Assembly (NCBI GenBank): GCA_030430205.1
Contig: JAUIGE010000002.1
Coordinates: 310,001 to 374,000 of the forward strand
Reading direction: 5' to 3'
DNA from: Bacteroidia bacterium
GTDB lineage: Bacteria > Bacteroidota > Bacteroidia > J057
Length of the DNA stretch: 64,000 nt
Below are positions 25,156 to 33,777 of the stretch, in pieces. Both the position numbers and the translations under genes were made by a program. A model generated the notes under the pieces. It was not told the origin of the DNA, did not search any database, and saw only the letters and a list, made by a program, of their open reading frames with translations. Numbering within the stretch: position 1 is the first letter of the stretch; every line of letters starts with the position of its first letter.

Positions 25156-26934
25156 CTTCCGCCTCCTCCGCCAAAAGCGGAAAGCCCCAAAAGCCAGCAC
25201 CAGCAGGATCGGCACGATCAGGTTAAGGGCCTGAAGCAGGCCTACTTTGCCTTTGACTTTCGCTCTGTCGAGCGGGCGATCCTGCACATCTTTGGAGCGA
25301 AGCTCCGTGAGGGTCTGGTCGCCCATGAGGTAGTCTACCACATTGAGCATCAGGCTTTTGTTGTCGTAGGGTAAAAACTGTCTTTTGCCTCGGAAAAGCT
25401 TGGGCAGGACAAATTCGCCCTCAGATATCACCGCCATGTGGCGGCCTGTGGGGGAGCTTACGCGCTCCAGGTATTCCAGCATTTGCTGGTCAGGTTTTTC
25501 GCCATTGGCCTCGGCGAGGCGCCGAGCCATCTGCTCAGCCAGGTCTGAGCGCTCCAAAAACACCGCTGAAGGCGGCCTCGGGAAGGTGCTGTCCACTGGC
25601 GCTACGCGCCCTTTGAAGAGGGAAGGGAAATGCCCTTCCATCATCAGGCCCATGATCTGGCTGCCTTTGTTGAAAAGGCCTTCGGGCGGCGGATTTTGCA
25701 GGTACGCATTCAGATCAATGAATTGCTTGCCCTGTACCCTTCGGCTGTAGGGCGAACTTTGGATAAAGACGCTCTTTTTTACTTCAGCCTGGGGAAAGGT
25801 GTCTATGCTGCTGGCGTAGCGCAGCAGGATGGCATCTACATTTCGGTTGACAGGATGGTCCGGCAGGATGTTGGGACGGGGAAAAAAGATCCAGGGCCGC
25901 TCAACAAATGCCCCGGTCTGGGGATTAAAAACCTCTGTTGCTTCACAATGGATGTCCTGCACCAGGTCATAATTGAGCTTGAAGCCATAGTTCATGAACA
26001 TATCGTCCAGGTTCAGTTCCTGCAATTCGGTCAGCGTAGAGCGCTTTTCATATAAATCGAGGTTCACTTTCTGCTGATCCATTACCCAGAGGACGTTTCC
26101 CCCGCGCATGAGGTATTGGTCGATCTCGTACTTGACGCGCTCAGAGAAAGGCTGGGTGGGTTGCAAAACCATGAGCAGGTCTACGCTGGGGCTGATGCTG
26201 GCATCAGGCACCTCTCTCAGGTCCAGTGCAGCTACGGTGTAGCTGTTGTCCAGCGCGCTGAGCAGCTCGCTCATCTCTGTGACCACCCGCTTGACGCGGG
26301 GGATGGAGTCGCCACTGGGCTGTCGCTCCCAGGCGATCTCGGGCTTCATCTGGTGCTCGCCCTGCCCTTGCAGGACGGCGATCAGGCCCTGCCGGCTGGC
26401 AGTCAGGTTGCGCAGGGCGGAAGTGAGCTTGTATTCAAGCTCGGCTTCGGCCTTGGGGAAATTGATTTCCAGGTTGGGAAAGGCGCAGCCTTTGAAGAGG
26501 TCTATGTATTGCTCGCGCTCGCCTGCGCGCAGCACGACCACGGGAAACATGAGCTGCTCTTCCTGCTCAAATTCGCCTTTCTGAACGCGAATAGGGATGG
26601 GCGAAATGCCTCGCTCGGCCAGGTCTTTTCTGAGGTTGGGGTTGTCGGAAGGATTGACAAACTCAAAATTGAAATCCCGACCGGCCATTTGCCGGTATTC
26701 GATCAGGCTGGTGCGCAGCACATCCTGGTATCGGCGGATTTTGGCAGGGAAGTTCCCTTCCAGGTATACCTCGGCGTAGACTTCGGTGGGGAGATTGGCC
26801 AGGCTTTCTGAGGTGATCTCAGAGAAGGAGTAGCGTTTTTCTTTCGTCAAATCAAAACGGGCGAAAAAACTCGTTCCAAGCAGGTTGACAAAGATGATCA
26901 CCCCAATAATGATGAGCAGATTGAGATTTTTCAT
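25135..26934 (-). CDS. gldG: Gliding-associated ABC transporter substrate-binding component GldG
   Basis: FFARFDLTKEKRYSFSEITSESLANL; FPVVVLRAGEREQYIDLFKG; C-terminal TM; start overlaps gldF by ATGA. Confidence 0.9.
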   Translation of the reverse strand: MKNLNLLIIIGVIIFVNLLGTSFFARFDLTKEKRYSFSEITSESLANLPTEVYAEVYLEGNFPAKIRRYQDVLRTSLIEYRQMAGRDFNFEFVNPSDNPNLRKDLAERGISPIPIRVQKGEFEQEEQLMFPVVVLRAGEREQYIDLFKGCAFPNLEINFPKAEAELEYKLTSALRNLTASRQGLIAVLQGQGEHQMKPEIAWERQPSGDSIPRVKRVVTEMSELLSALDNSYTVAALDLREVPDASISPSVDLLMVLQPTQPFSERVKYEIDQYLMRGGNVLWVMDQQKVNLDLYEKRSTLTELQELNLDDMFMNYGFKLNYDLVQDIHCEATEVFNPQTGAFVERPWIFFPRPNILPDHPVNRNVDAILLRYASSIDTFPQAEVKKSVFIQSSPYSRRVQGKQFIDLNAYLQNPPPEGLFNKGSQIMGLMMEGHFPSLFKGRVAPVDSTFPRPPSAVFLERSDLAEQMARRLAEANGEKPDQQMLEYLERVSSPTGRHMAVISEGEFVLPKLFRGKRQFLPYDNKSLMLNVVDYLMGDQTLTELRSKDVQDRPLDRAKVKGKVGLLQALNLIVPILLVLAFGAFRFWRRRRKNERIGG

Positions 26935-27665
26935 GAGCGTTTGAAGTTTAAAGACATTTTGGTGCCGATCAGGGCAACGCCCACAAAGCTGACAAAATAG
27001 ATGAAGTCGCGGGTATCAATGACGCCTCTGCTGATGCTGCGGTAATGCTCCATGATGCCCAGGCGGATCAGAAAATTATTGATGCCATCCAGGCTTTTTA
27101 CGCCTGCCATAAATTCAAAAGCAAGGAAAAAGAAGAAGCAGAGAAAGACGCCCAGGATAAATGCGATGATCTGGTTGTCGGTAAGGGAGGAGGTAAAAAT
27201 GCCGATGGCGGCAAAGATAGATCCCAGGAAAAACAGCCCAATATAGGCCCCGATGGTGGCGCCTGTATCTATATTTCCTGTCGGTTTTCCCAGCATATAG
27301 ATGGTGAAAAAATAGATCAGAGTAGGCAGGAGGGAAAAAAGGACAAGGAATACAGCGGCAAAATATTTGCCCAAAATGATCTGCCAATCGCTGAGCGGTT
27401 TGGTGATCAGGAACTCCATGGTGCCTGTTTTTACTTCTTCAGAGAAGGAGCGCATGGTGATGGAAGGCACCAGAAACAGGAAAAAATAAGGCCCTATTTC
27501 GAAAAGGGCATCCATGGAAGCGTAGCCGCTTTCGAGGACATTGTATTCAAAAACCCAAAAGAAGAGCCCTACGCCTATCAAAAATACAGAGATCACCATA
27601 TAGGCAATCAATGAATTGAAAAAGGCCGCCACTTCTTTCCGAAAAATAGTCAGTATGCTATGCAT
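26931..27665 (-). CDS. gldF: Gliding motility-associated ABC transporter permease GldF
   Basis: FRKEVAAFFNSLIAYMVISVFLIGVGLFFWVF; FSEEVKTGTMEFLITKPLSDWQIILGKY. Confidence 0.92.
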   Translation of the reverse strand: MHSILTIFRKEVAAFFNSLIAYMVISVFLIGVGLFFWVFEYNVLESGYASMDALFEIGPYFFLFLVPSITMRSFSEEVKTGTMEFLITKPLSDWQIILGKYFAAVFLVLFSLLPTLIYFFTIYMLGKPTGNIDTGATIGAYIGLFFLGSIFAAIGIFTSSLTDNQIIAFILGVFLCFFFFLAFEFMAGVKSLDGINNFLIRLGIMEHYRSISRGVIDTRDFIYFVSFVGVALIGTKMSLNFKRS

Positions 27666-27677
27666 AAGTATTAAGTA

Positions 27678-27747
27678 TCTCTATTCTCTATTCTCTATTC
27701 TCTATTCTCTATTCTCTATTCTCGCCTCTCGCCTCCCTCTTCCCGCC
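27678..27747 (-). repeat. Heptad tandem array 4: 6 x TCTCTAT, 2 x TCTCGCC, 2 degenerate units on + (GAGA-type on -)
   Basis: Direct reading; lies just upstream of the gldF start. Confidence 0.95.
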
Positions 27748-27897
27748 CGAAAATTAGAAAGATAATGCTAAAACGGGAAAAGAATCCTTTTTCATTCATC
27801 CCCTTTTTTCTTTTCTTGTAGGATAGTGGACTAAACTCTTTCCTTTTTCGTCTATCTATTGGCATATTCAAAGCTTCCATTATTTATACCGATTTTT

Positions 27898-29559
27898 ATG
27901 AAACGCTTATTTACCTTTTTGTTTTTCTGTAGTTTTTCTTTTGCGCTCTATGCACAAAGCAACACCGCAGAGTACGTCTACTTCATCCTGCAGCAGCGCT
28001 GTGCGAGTTGTCATGGTGCCAGCAATCCTGCCGCTAACCTGAATCTGGTAGGTTCTGGAGCTACCCAGTCCGCTCAGATGGCCGATGTCTACAACAAATT
28101 GGTGGGGAAGAGCCCGGCCAATGCCTTTGCTACAGGCAAAGGCTACCAACTTGTCAAAAAAGGCCATTTCTACGAAAGCTTCCTTTTTCGCAAAATCAAC
28201 AATGGCTTTCAGCCCAATCTCGTCCTGGACGCCATGGAAGGCGACCCACACAGCGATCCGATGCTGCACACCATCACAGATGTAGAAAAAGAGGCCATCC
28301 GCCAGTGGATGCTCTTCAATGCACCGCCTTCAGGCAAGGTGGTGGACATCCCGATGTTGCAGAAATATTATAGCGGTGACAGTGTGCCGAGCTTCAGCAC
28401 GCCTCCACCTGCGCCCGATCCATCGAAAGGCTTTCAGATTCACATGGGCCCTTTTTTCCTGCCGGAAGGAGGTGAAGATGAGTTTTACTGGAAATACCCC
28501 ACAGGCCTGCCAGCTGCGCTGGAAGTGAACAAACTCGAAGTCCTGTTTGGTCTGTATTCGCATCACATGATTTTGTATGAGTTGGACAAAAACCTGTCTT
28601 CGCAGGTCAACACGGGTATCCGCGATGACAATGCGCACTATATCAGTAAGCTCGTTACTGCCAACCAATATCCCGATACGACGACCCTGCCCCAAGGCAG
28701 TGCTTTCTTTTGGGGTGCGGGCACCGTGCTGGATGTCAATTCTCATTATATCAATTATTCGTCCGACAAAATCGCCAAATGCGAGGCATACATCAATATT
28801 TACACCCAGCCCCAAGGTATCGCCAAACAAGAGATGAAGAGTGAAATCACAGCCAATACCTCCATTTGGATCCCCAATGATGGCATCACACGAAAATTTG
28901 AGACAGCTTTATATGATCCCGGTAATACCGGCGAAACCTTCCTATGGGCCATCACCAGCCACACCCACCAGTGGGGCACGGACTTCAATATATATAAGCG
29001 AACCGCTTTTGGGGACAAAGATGACCTCATTTTTGATGCAGAATATGCCGGTGGCGATCCCAACGACTTCTTTTTGGGCTTTGATTACCGCCATCCGCCT
29101 TTGCGGTATTTTGACGAGTTTTTACCCATAAAAACCAATGAAGGGCTTATCTACCAGGCTAGCTTCAACAATACCGGCCCCCGTGCGGTAGGTTTTGGCA
29201 ATACTTCGGATGACGAGATGATGGTGATTGCGTTTTTCTACCTGGATGATACCACGGGCGTAAGCACTACTACGACTGCTATAGAGCAGCCTTATCCCGA
29301 TGTGCGCACGGCCTTCGCGCCGAATCCGGTAGATCAGGATGCGATCCTGTGGATCGAAGATTTGCCCTTGAATCGCGTGCGATTTCAGCTTTTTGATCAG
29401 ATGGGCCGCCAGGCCCGGAGCAGCTCGTACGAGCTGATTCCGTTTCAGGCGAATCGCATTCGCTTTGAGCGAAATGACTTAGCGTCAGGCATTTACTACT
29501 ACCATCTGGAAGATGATATGGGTCGTTTGATTCATTCCGGAAAAGTGTTCATGCGCTGA
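27898..29559 (+). CDS. T9SS-secreted protein with N-terminal cytochrome c-like CXXCH and a copper type II (PHM-like) monooxygenase-like core
   Basis: Signal peptide MKRLFTFLFFCSFSFALYAQ; LQQRCASCHG; LFGLYSHHMILYELD; LDVNSHYINYSS; ITSHTHQWGTDFNIY; C-term APNPVDQDAILWIEDLPLNRVRFQLFDQMGRQ...IHSGKVFMR. Confidence 0.75.
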   Translation: MKRLFTFLFFCSFSFALYAQSNTAEYVYFILQQRCASCHGASNPAANLNLVGSGATQSAQMADVYNKLVGKSPANAFATGKGYQLVKKGHFYESFLFRKINNGFQPNLVLDAMEGDPHSDPMLHTITDVEKEAIRQWMLFNAPPSGKVVDIPMLQKYYSGDSVPSFSTPPPAPDPSKGFQIHMGPFFLPEGGEDEFYWKYPTGLPAALEVNKLEVLFGLYSHHMILYELDKNLSSQVNTGIRDDNAHYISKLVTANQYPDTTTLPQGSAFFWGAGTVLDVNSHYINYSSDKIAKCEAYINIYTQPQGIAKQEMKSEITANTSIWIPNDGITRKFETALYDPGNTGETFLWAITSHTHQWGTDFNIYKRTAFGDKDDLIFDAEYAGGDPNDFFLGFDYRHPPLRYFDEFLPIKTNEGLIYQASFNNTGPRAVGFGNTSDDEMMVIAFFYLDDTTGVSTTTTAIEQPYPDVRTAFAPNPVDQDAILWIEDLPLNRVRFQLFDQMGRQARSSSYELIPFQANRIRFERNDLASGIYYYHLEDDMGRLIHSGKVFMR

Positions 29560-29669
29560 TATCAGCCGTTTATTGAGGGTTGAATACAATTAAACCGCCG
29601 AAATGGACCGATGACGTTGGGCCGGGCGGCTCAAGCTCGAAATAAGCGTATATTTGATTACAACAAAGA

Positions 29670-29727
29670 ATGAGCAATAAGGGTTGACTCTCACGCAATT
29701 AGGCTGGAGTCCCCTTTTTTTTTATGG
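29670..29727 (+). terminator. Possible intrinsic terminator
   Basis: aagggttgactc ... ggagtcccctt imperfect stem followed by tttttttt. Confidence 0.5.
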
Positions 29728-30076
29728 AAAAAATCCGCCCTTGCCAGTCGCCCTGACCTTTTCGCCCATTACCCTTTTTCCCCTGTACAATACCCTTCTC
29801 CTATGGTAAGAAAGCCAGCCTTCCGCTTAGGCCCAACAGGCATGGCACCCAGTACCCCCCCCTTCAATAAGCGGAGTATCGGGATTGAGATATGCAATTG
29901 GAAGCACCAATCTGATAAGCATGCTTTTTGCGCAGCTCAATGATGTAGTAATGATGTGTTAAGGATCGGAAAGTGCTGTATTTTTGATGTAGGTATATAT
30001 GTTAATAGATTTCCAGATGATGTTGATATTGTGCTTTCGTTTTCAATTTTAACTACTTAATCAATTTACTAACATC

Positions 30077-31420
30077 ATGAAAAGAATTTTATTCACGATT
30101 TTTCTGGTAATGGGAATTGGAGCACTGACAGCTCAGGACTCCGTTAACATTACTTTTCACGTAAACATGAAGCAGCATACTGTTGCTGCTACTGGTGTTT
30201 ATCTTGCAGGAGGGGGTACCTTTGGTAATCCAGGTGACAACGAGATGACAGACCCTAACGCTGATGGCGTTTACTCTATCACCGTTAGACTCCCCAAAAA
30301 TATTACCACTGACTATACCTTCACAAACGGTGCATGTGGTGATTGGTCATGTAAGGAAAATATTACCGGACAGTCTTGTGCTGTTGCTCCCTTCAGTGAT
30401 CGTAGAATTTCAAATGTATCTGCTGATACAACTATTCTTACTTGTTTCCAGGAGTGTACCACGGATACTATTTGTAGCACTCCTCCCTCTGCTGTAAATG
30501 TGACCTTCCGTGTTGACATGACAGGCCAGACTTTTGACAGTGTGTATGTTACAGGTGGCTTTAGTGGTTGGGGTGGTTTTGCCCACAAAATGTCTGACAG
30601 TGACAATGACAACATCTGGGAAGCAACTGCCGCTATTGATCCAGGCAATATCGAGTACAAATTTGTAATCAACGGTACGCAGTACGAAGAGTGGGATAGC
30701 GTTGGAACGATGGGTGCTTGTATCAAGGATTTTGGCGGTTTTATTAACCGTTATGCTTCTATCAGTGGTAATGGCGATACAACTTTCTGTGTTGCTTCAT
30801 GGATGGGCTGCTGTGCTGCTGCTGCTCTTTATAGCGTAGAGTTCTCTGTAGATGTAAATACCCTTTCTCCAGCTCCAATGGCAGTGAATATAGGTGCTAA
30901 CTGGGACGGATGGTCTGGTGCAATCGCTATGGACGATTCTGATATGGACGGTGTTTGGAAGGCTACAGTTATGTTGCCTGCAGGTCCAATAGAGTACAAA
31001 TTCATACCAGACGGTAACTGGGAGGTTCTTGACAGCATCAATGGTCAGCCTTGTGTGCATGACTTCGGCGGCTTTGTTAACCGTGTCGATACCATTAGCG
31101 GGAATGTTGCACTATGTACCCCTATCATCGGACAGTGCTGTGCTGCTGCAGGCATCAACGACATTCTGGTAGACAACAACCTCTTTGTACTTCGTCCTAC
31201 CCAGACCAGCGACTTCGCTTATGTTGATTTCCCAACATTGAATGGTGAAGTAGCACAGCTTCAGATCATCAACATGGTCGGTCAGCGTGTATACCGCGAA
31301 GAGATGAAGACTTCAACAGAAACACATCGTATCGATGTGCGCAGCCTTACAAGCGGCTTGTACTTCGTACAGGTCAAAGTAGGTAACCGCATCGGAACGC
31401 AGAAAATGATAGTTGATTAG
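30077..31420 (+). CDS. T9SS-secreted protein with three starch-binding-like/E-set repeats
   Basis: Signal peptide; repeated NVTFRVDM...VYVTGGFSGWGG...MSDSDNDNIWEATAAIDPGNIEYKFVING units; C-term LQIINMVGQRVYREEMKTSTETHRIDVRSLTSGLYFVQVKVGNRIGTQKMIVD. Confidence 0.85.
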   Translation: MKRILFTIFLVMGIGALTAQDSVNITFHVNMKQHTVAATGVYLAGGGTFGNPGDNEMTDPNADGVYSITVRLPKNITTDYTFTNGACGDWSCKENITGQSCAVAPFSDRRISNVSADTTILTCFQECTTDTICSTPPSAVNVTFRVDMTGQTFDSVYVTGGFSGWGGFAHKMSDSDNDNIWEATAAIDPGNIEYKFVINGTQYEEWDSVGTMGACIKDFGGFINRYASISGNGDTTFCVASWMGCCAAAALYSVEFSVDVNTLSPAPMAVNIGANWDGWSGAIAMDDSDMDGVWKATVMLPAGPIEYKFIPDGNWEVLDSINGQPCVHDFGGFVNRVDTISGNVALCTPIIGQCCAAAGINDILVDNNLFVLRPTQTSDFAYVDFPTLNGEVAQLQIINMVGQRVYREEMKTSTETHRIDVRSLTSGLYFVQVKVGNRIGTQKMIVD

Positions 31421-31444
31421 GTTGGTTAGATAATTTTAACCAAA

Positions 31445-31477
31445 AAGGGTCGAGCTTTGCTCGACCCTTATTTTTTT
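31445..31477 (+). terminator. Rho-independent terminator
   Basis: aagggtcgagc ttt gctcgaccctt + attttttt. Confidence 0.9.
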
Positions 31478-31510
31478 GCCTGAAAAGTAGGTGGGAGAGG
31501 GGACAAAAGA

Positions 31511-32722
31511 CTATTTCTCTACCAGACGAACATTATCCAGATAAAAATGCCCTTTTCCTGACAGATTGAAGCGGAGATTCTTGATGCTTTTCAGATCAGC
31601 CTTGCCTTTCAACTTTGAGAAAGGAATGCGTACCTCCTGCCACTCGCCCGTAAAACGGTCGCCTTGTATCCACTCTGTACTCAAAACGGCCTTTAGCCCG
31701 CCTCTGCCATCATAAGCCTCCAGCTCTACTTCCACCGGAAGGCTTTTATCAGCAGTAGCCTGAGCCACTTTTACATAAAAAGAAATCACCGCCTTGTCCA
31801 TGATCGGACGCACATCTACCAGCTCCCAATGCGCCCAGGAGACGCCCAGAGCACGGATGTCACAAGGGCTATTGTCCTCATAATTCCATTTCACGGAGAT
31901 CGCCTTGCTGCCGCTTTGCGGCGCTTCTTTGACGTATTCGATTTGCTGGCAGGCATTGCTATAGATGCCCCAACCATGGTTATGGATGAAAGCATCATCA
32001 TATAAAAGCTGTGGCAGCGCACAGGGATCGGGATAAACAGGCTCTTCCGTCCAGATCTCCTCAGGAGGAGCCACATAATCCACCACTGAGATTTCATCCA
32101 GATAAATATGGCCACTGCCCTGAAACTCCAGCATCACCTGCTTGATGTTGGTAGGATCTATGCCATCTTTTTCGAAGTCGAAAGCGCTCAAGGGAACTGT
32201 GATCGACTGCCAGTTTTCATCTATTACCGCCCGCTCAAAGTACTTATTGGCGGCATAGGCATAGGACTGCACACTTGAATAATCTTCCAGCGTCAGAACC
32301 ATGGGCAGGCCAAACATTTTGCCTTTGTAGCTGCGCACATGCATCTTAAAAGCAGCTACCTGCTGTATCTCTGACAGGTCCTTGCCTGCCCAGCCGTCCC
32401 ATCCCATGCCTATACCGGTCCAGATACAACCGCTGCGGTTCCACTCCAGCTCCAGGGCCGCACTGCCCTGGTAGGTGACATCATGCACAAGCCTGACATC
32501 CTTGCAACTGTCCTTTTCAATCCCCCAGACACTGAAGGTGTCATCCTTGAAGACGATGGGCTCGACTGCCAGCGACACCTTCGCCGGAGGCACGATCACT
32601 TCTGCAGCCATAGGCTGGTCATACAAGCCTATTTTTTTGAATTCTATGCAGCTTTCCAGCACCATCATAAGCAGGATAAACAGAAAGCCCGACAGACCTA
32701 TTTTTGCGAATTTCTTCATCAT
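31511..32722 (-). CDS. Lipoprotein with two CBM-like beta-sandwich repeats
   Basis: Lipobox MVLESC; repeated W.GD.FTGEWQEVRIPFSKLKG...LKSIKNLRFNLSGKGHFYLDNVRLV and ITVPLSAFDFEKDGIDPTNIKQVMLEFQGSGHIYLDEISVV. Confidence 0.75.
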   Translation of the reverse strand: MMKKFAKIGLSGFLFILLMMVLESCIEFKKIGLYDQPMAAEVIVPPAKVSLAVEPIVFKDDTFSVWGIEKDSCKDVRLVHDVTYQGSAALELEWNRSGCIWTGIGMGWDGWAGKDLSEIQQVAAFKMHVRSYKGKMFGLPMVLTLEDYSSVQSYAYAANKYFERAVIDENWQSITVPLSAFDFEKDGIDPTNIKQVMLEFQGSGHIYLDEISVVDYVAPPEEIWTEEPVYPDPCALPQLLYDDAFIHNHGWGIYSNACQQIEYVKEAPQSGSKAISVKWNYEDNSPCDIRALGVSWAHWELVDVRPIMDKAVISFYVKVAQATADKSLPVEVELEAYDGRGGLKAVLSTEWIQGDRFTGEWQEVRIPFSKLKGKADLKSIKNLRFNLSGKGHFYLDNVRLVEK

Positions 32723-32737
32723 AAATCGTAATTGAGG

Positions 32738-33742
32738 TTAAAGTTCAAGGGCTTTTCCTGAGGTAAAGGTCAGAAAGTCAATCCCGAATCGCACGGGCAG
32801 CGGCGGATTGGGTTGGGTATTTTTATTGGAAATAAGCAAAACCTGGATGGTGACGATCTTGGCCATCTCTGCCGCGGTCAGACCGATTTCCTCCATGCTG
32901 TTCGAGACCATTTTCCAGCCTTCATGATCCAGGGGATAATCCCCTGCCAGTTGCCTGGATTGATCCACGCCATCTGTAAATTTCCCGTCATTGTTGGTAT
33001 CAATGAAAAACTGCACCACCGCGATGGTGTGAGGCGTCTTGTCGTGCCAAAGGAAAGTGTTGAAATACACATCCGCAGGATCGGGGCTGGGCGTGGGGAA
33101 ATAGGTATTTCCGTCAAATTGAGCGTCAATCCGAATCAGCCCACAGAAGAAGTTGGAGACGACACCATCGGTGCCTTCAAACAGGAAGAATTTTTCTCCC
33201 TGCCCGGCAGCCAGATCAGCCCGGACACCGGTCTCTCCCGACAATTCAAATTCGAAATTTCCGAGAAACAGGCTGCTGCCGAGATCTTTCTCAAAATCAA
33301 CGAGCGTGATGGCGTCGTAGACTTTGCCCGAAAGGGCTTCCACTTCTGCTGTCATCAGCATGGAATCTGCCGTAGGCAGGAGCAGGGTCACATCGCACAT
33401 CTCGGCGCGAAAAAGCGGCGGCTGAGATGCGCCTCCATCCCAGAGGGCATTTTCTAAATTGAGTTCCTCAGAAAGGCCTTCTATGAACTTGACAGCACCG
33501 CTGCTGCGGCCCGTGATCGTCAGCTCCCAGTGGACCGATTTGTTGAATTTTGCGGTGAAAAAGACGTCTTCACCATTGGTGAAATCTGCCTGTGGCTGGC
33601 TGGCCGCCAGGCTTTCAACGAGCCTGAATTCTCCGAACTGATCCACCAGAGAAGGCCCATCAAATATGTCTGTCTCATGCTGACAAGCTGTGACAGCCAG
33701 CGTGAGCAGGAGAATGCTGAGGTATTTTGCTATATTTTTCAT
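32738..33742 (-). CDS. Lipoprotein, hypothetical
   Basis: Lipobox LAVTAC; same strand and short gap to neighbouring locus genes. Confidence 0.7.
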   Translation of the reverse strand: MKNIAKYLSILLLTLAVTACQHETDIFDGPSLVDQFGEFRLVESLAASQPQADFTNGEDVFFTAKFNKSVHWELTITGRSSGAVKFIEGLSEELNLENALWDGGASQPPLFRAEMCDVTLLLPTADSMLMTAEVEALSGKVYDAITLVDFEKDLGSSLFLGNFEFELSGETGVRADLAAGQGEKFFLFEGTDGVVSNFFCGLIRIDAQFDGNTYFPTPSPDPADVYFNTFLWHDKTPHTIAVVQFFIDTNNDGKFTDGVDQSRQLAGDYPLDHEGWKMVSNSMEEIGLTAAEMAKIVTIQVLLISNKNTQPNPPLPVRFGIDFLTFTSGKALEL

Positions 33743-33777
33743 GTTAAAATTGTTCTTGAGAGTGAATAGGCTTTTTG

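Noticed and set aside
25107-25190. 28-residue N-terminal extension of the IMPase-family protein
   Set aside because: Encoded by gldG coding sequence and octad repeats; MEENLKKPDI is the plausible start.
26116-26811. 231-aa plus-strand ORF antisense to gldG
   Set aside because: Shadow of the gldG coding frame; no recognisable domain.
27859-27897. Upstream start of the PHM-like protein
   Set aside because: A canonical signal peptide begins at MKRLFTFLFF (27898).
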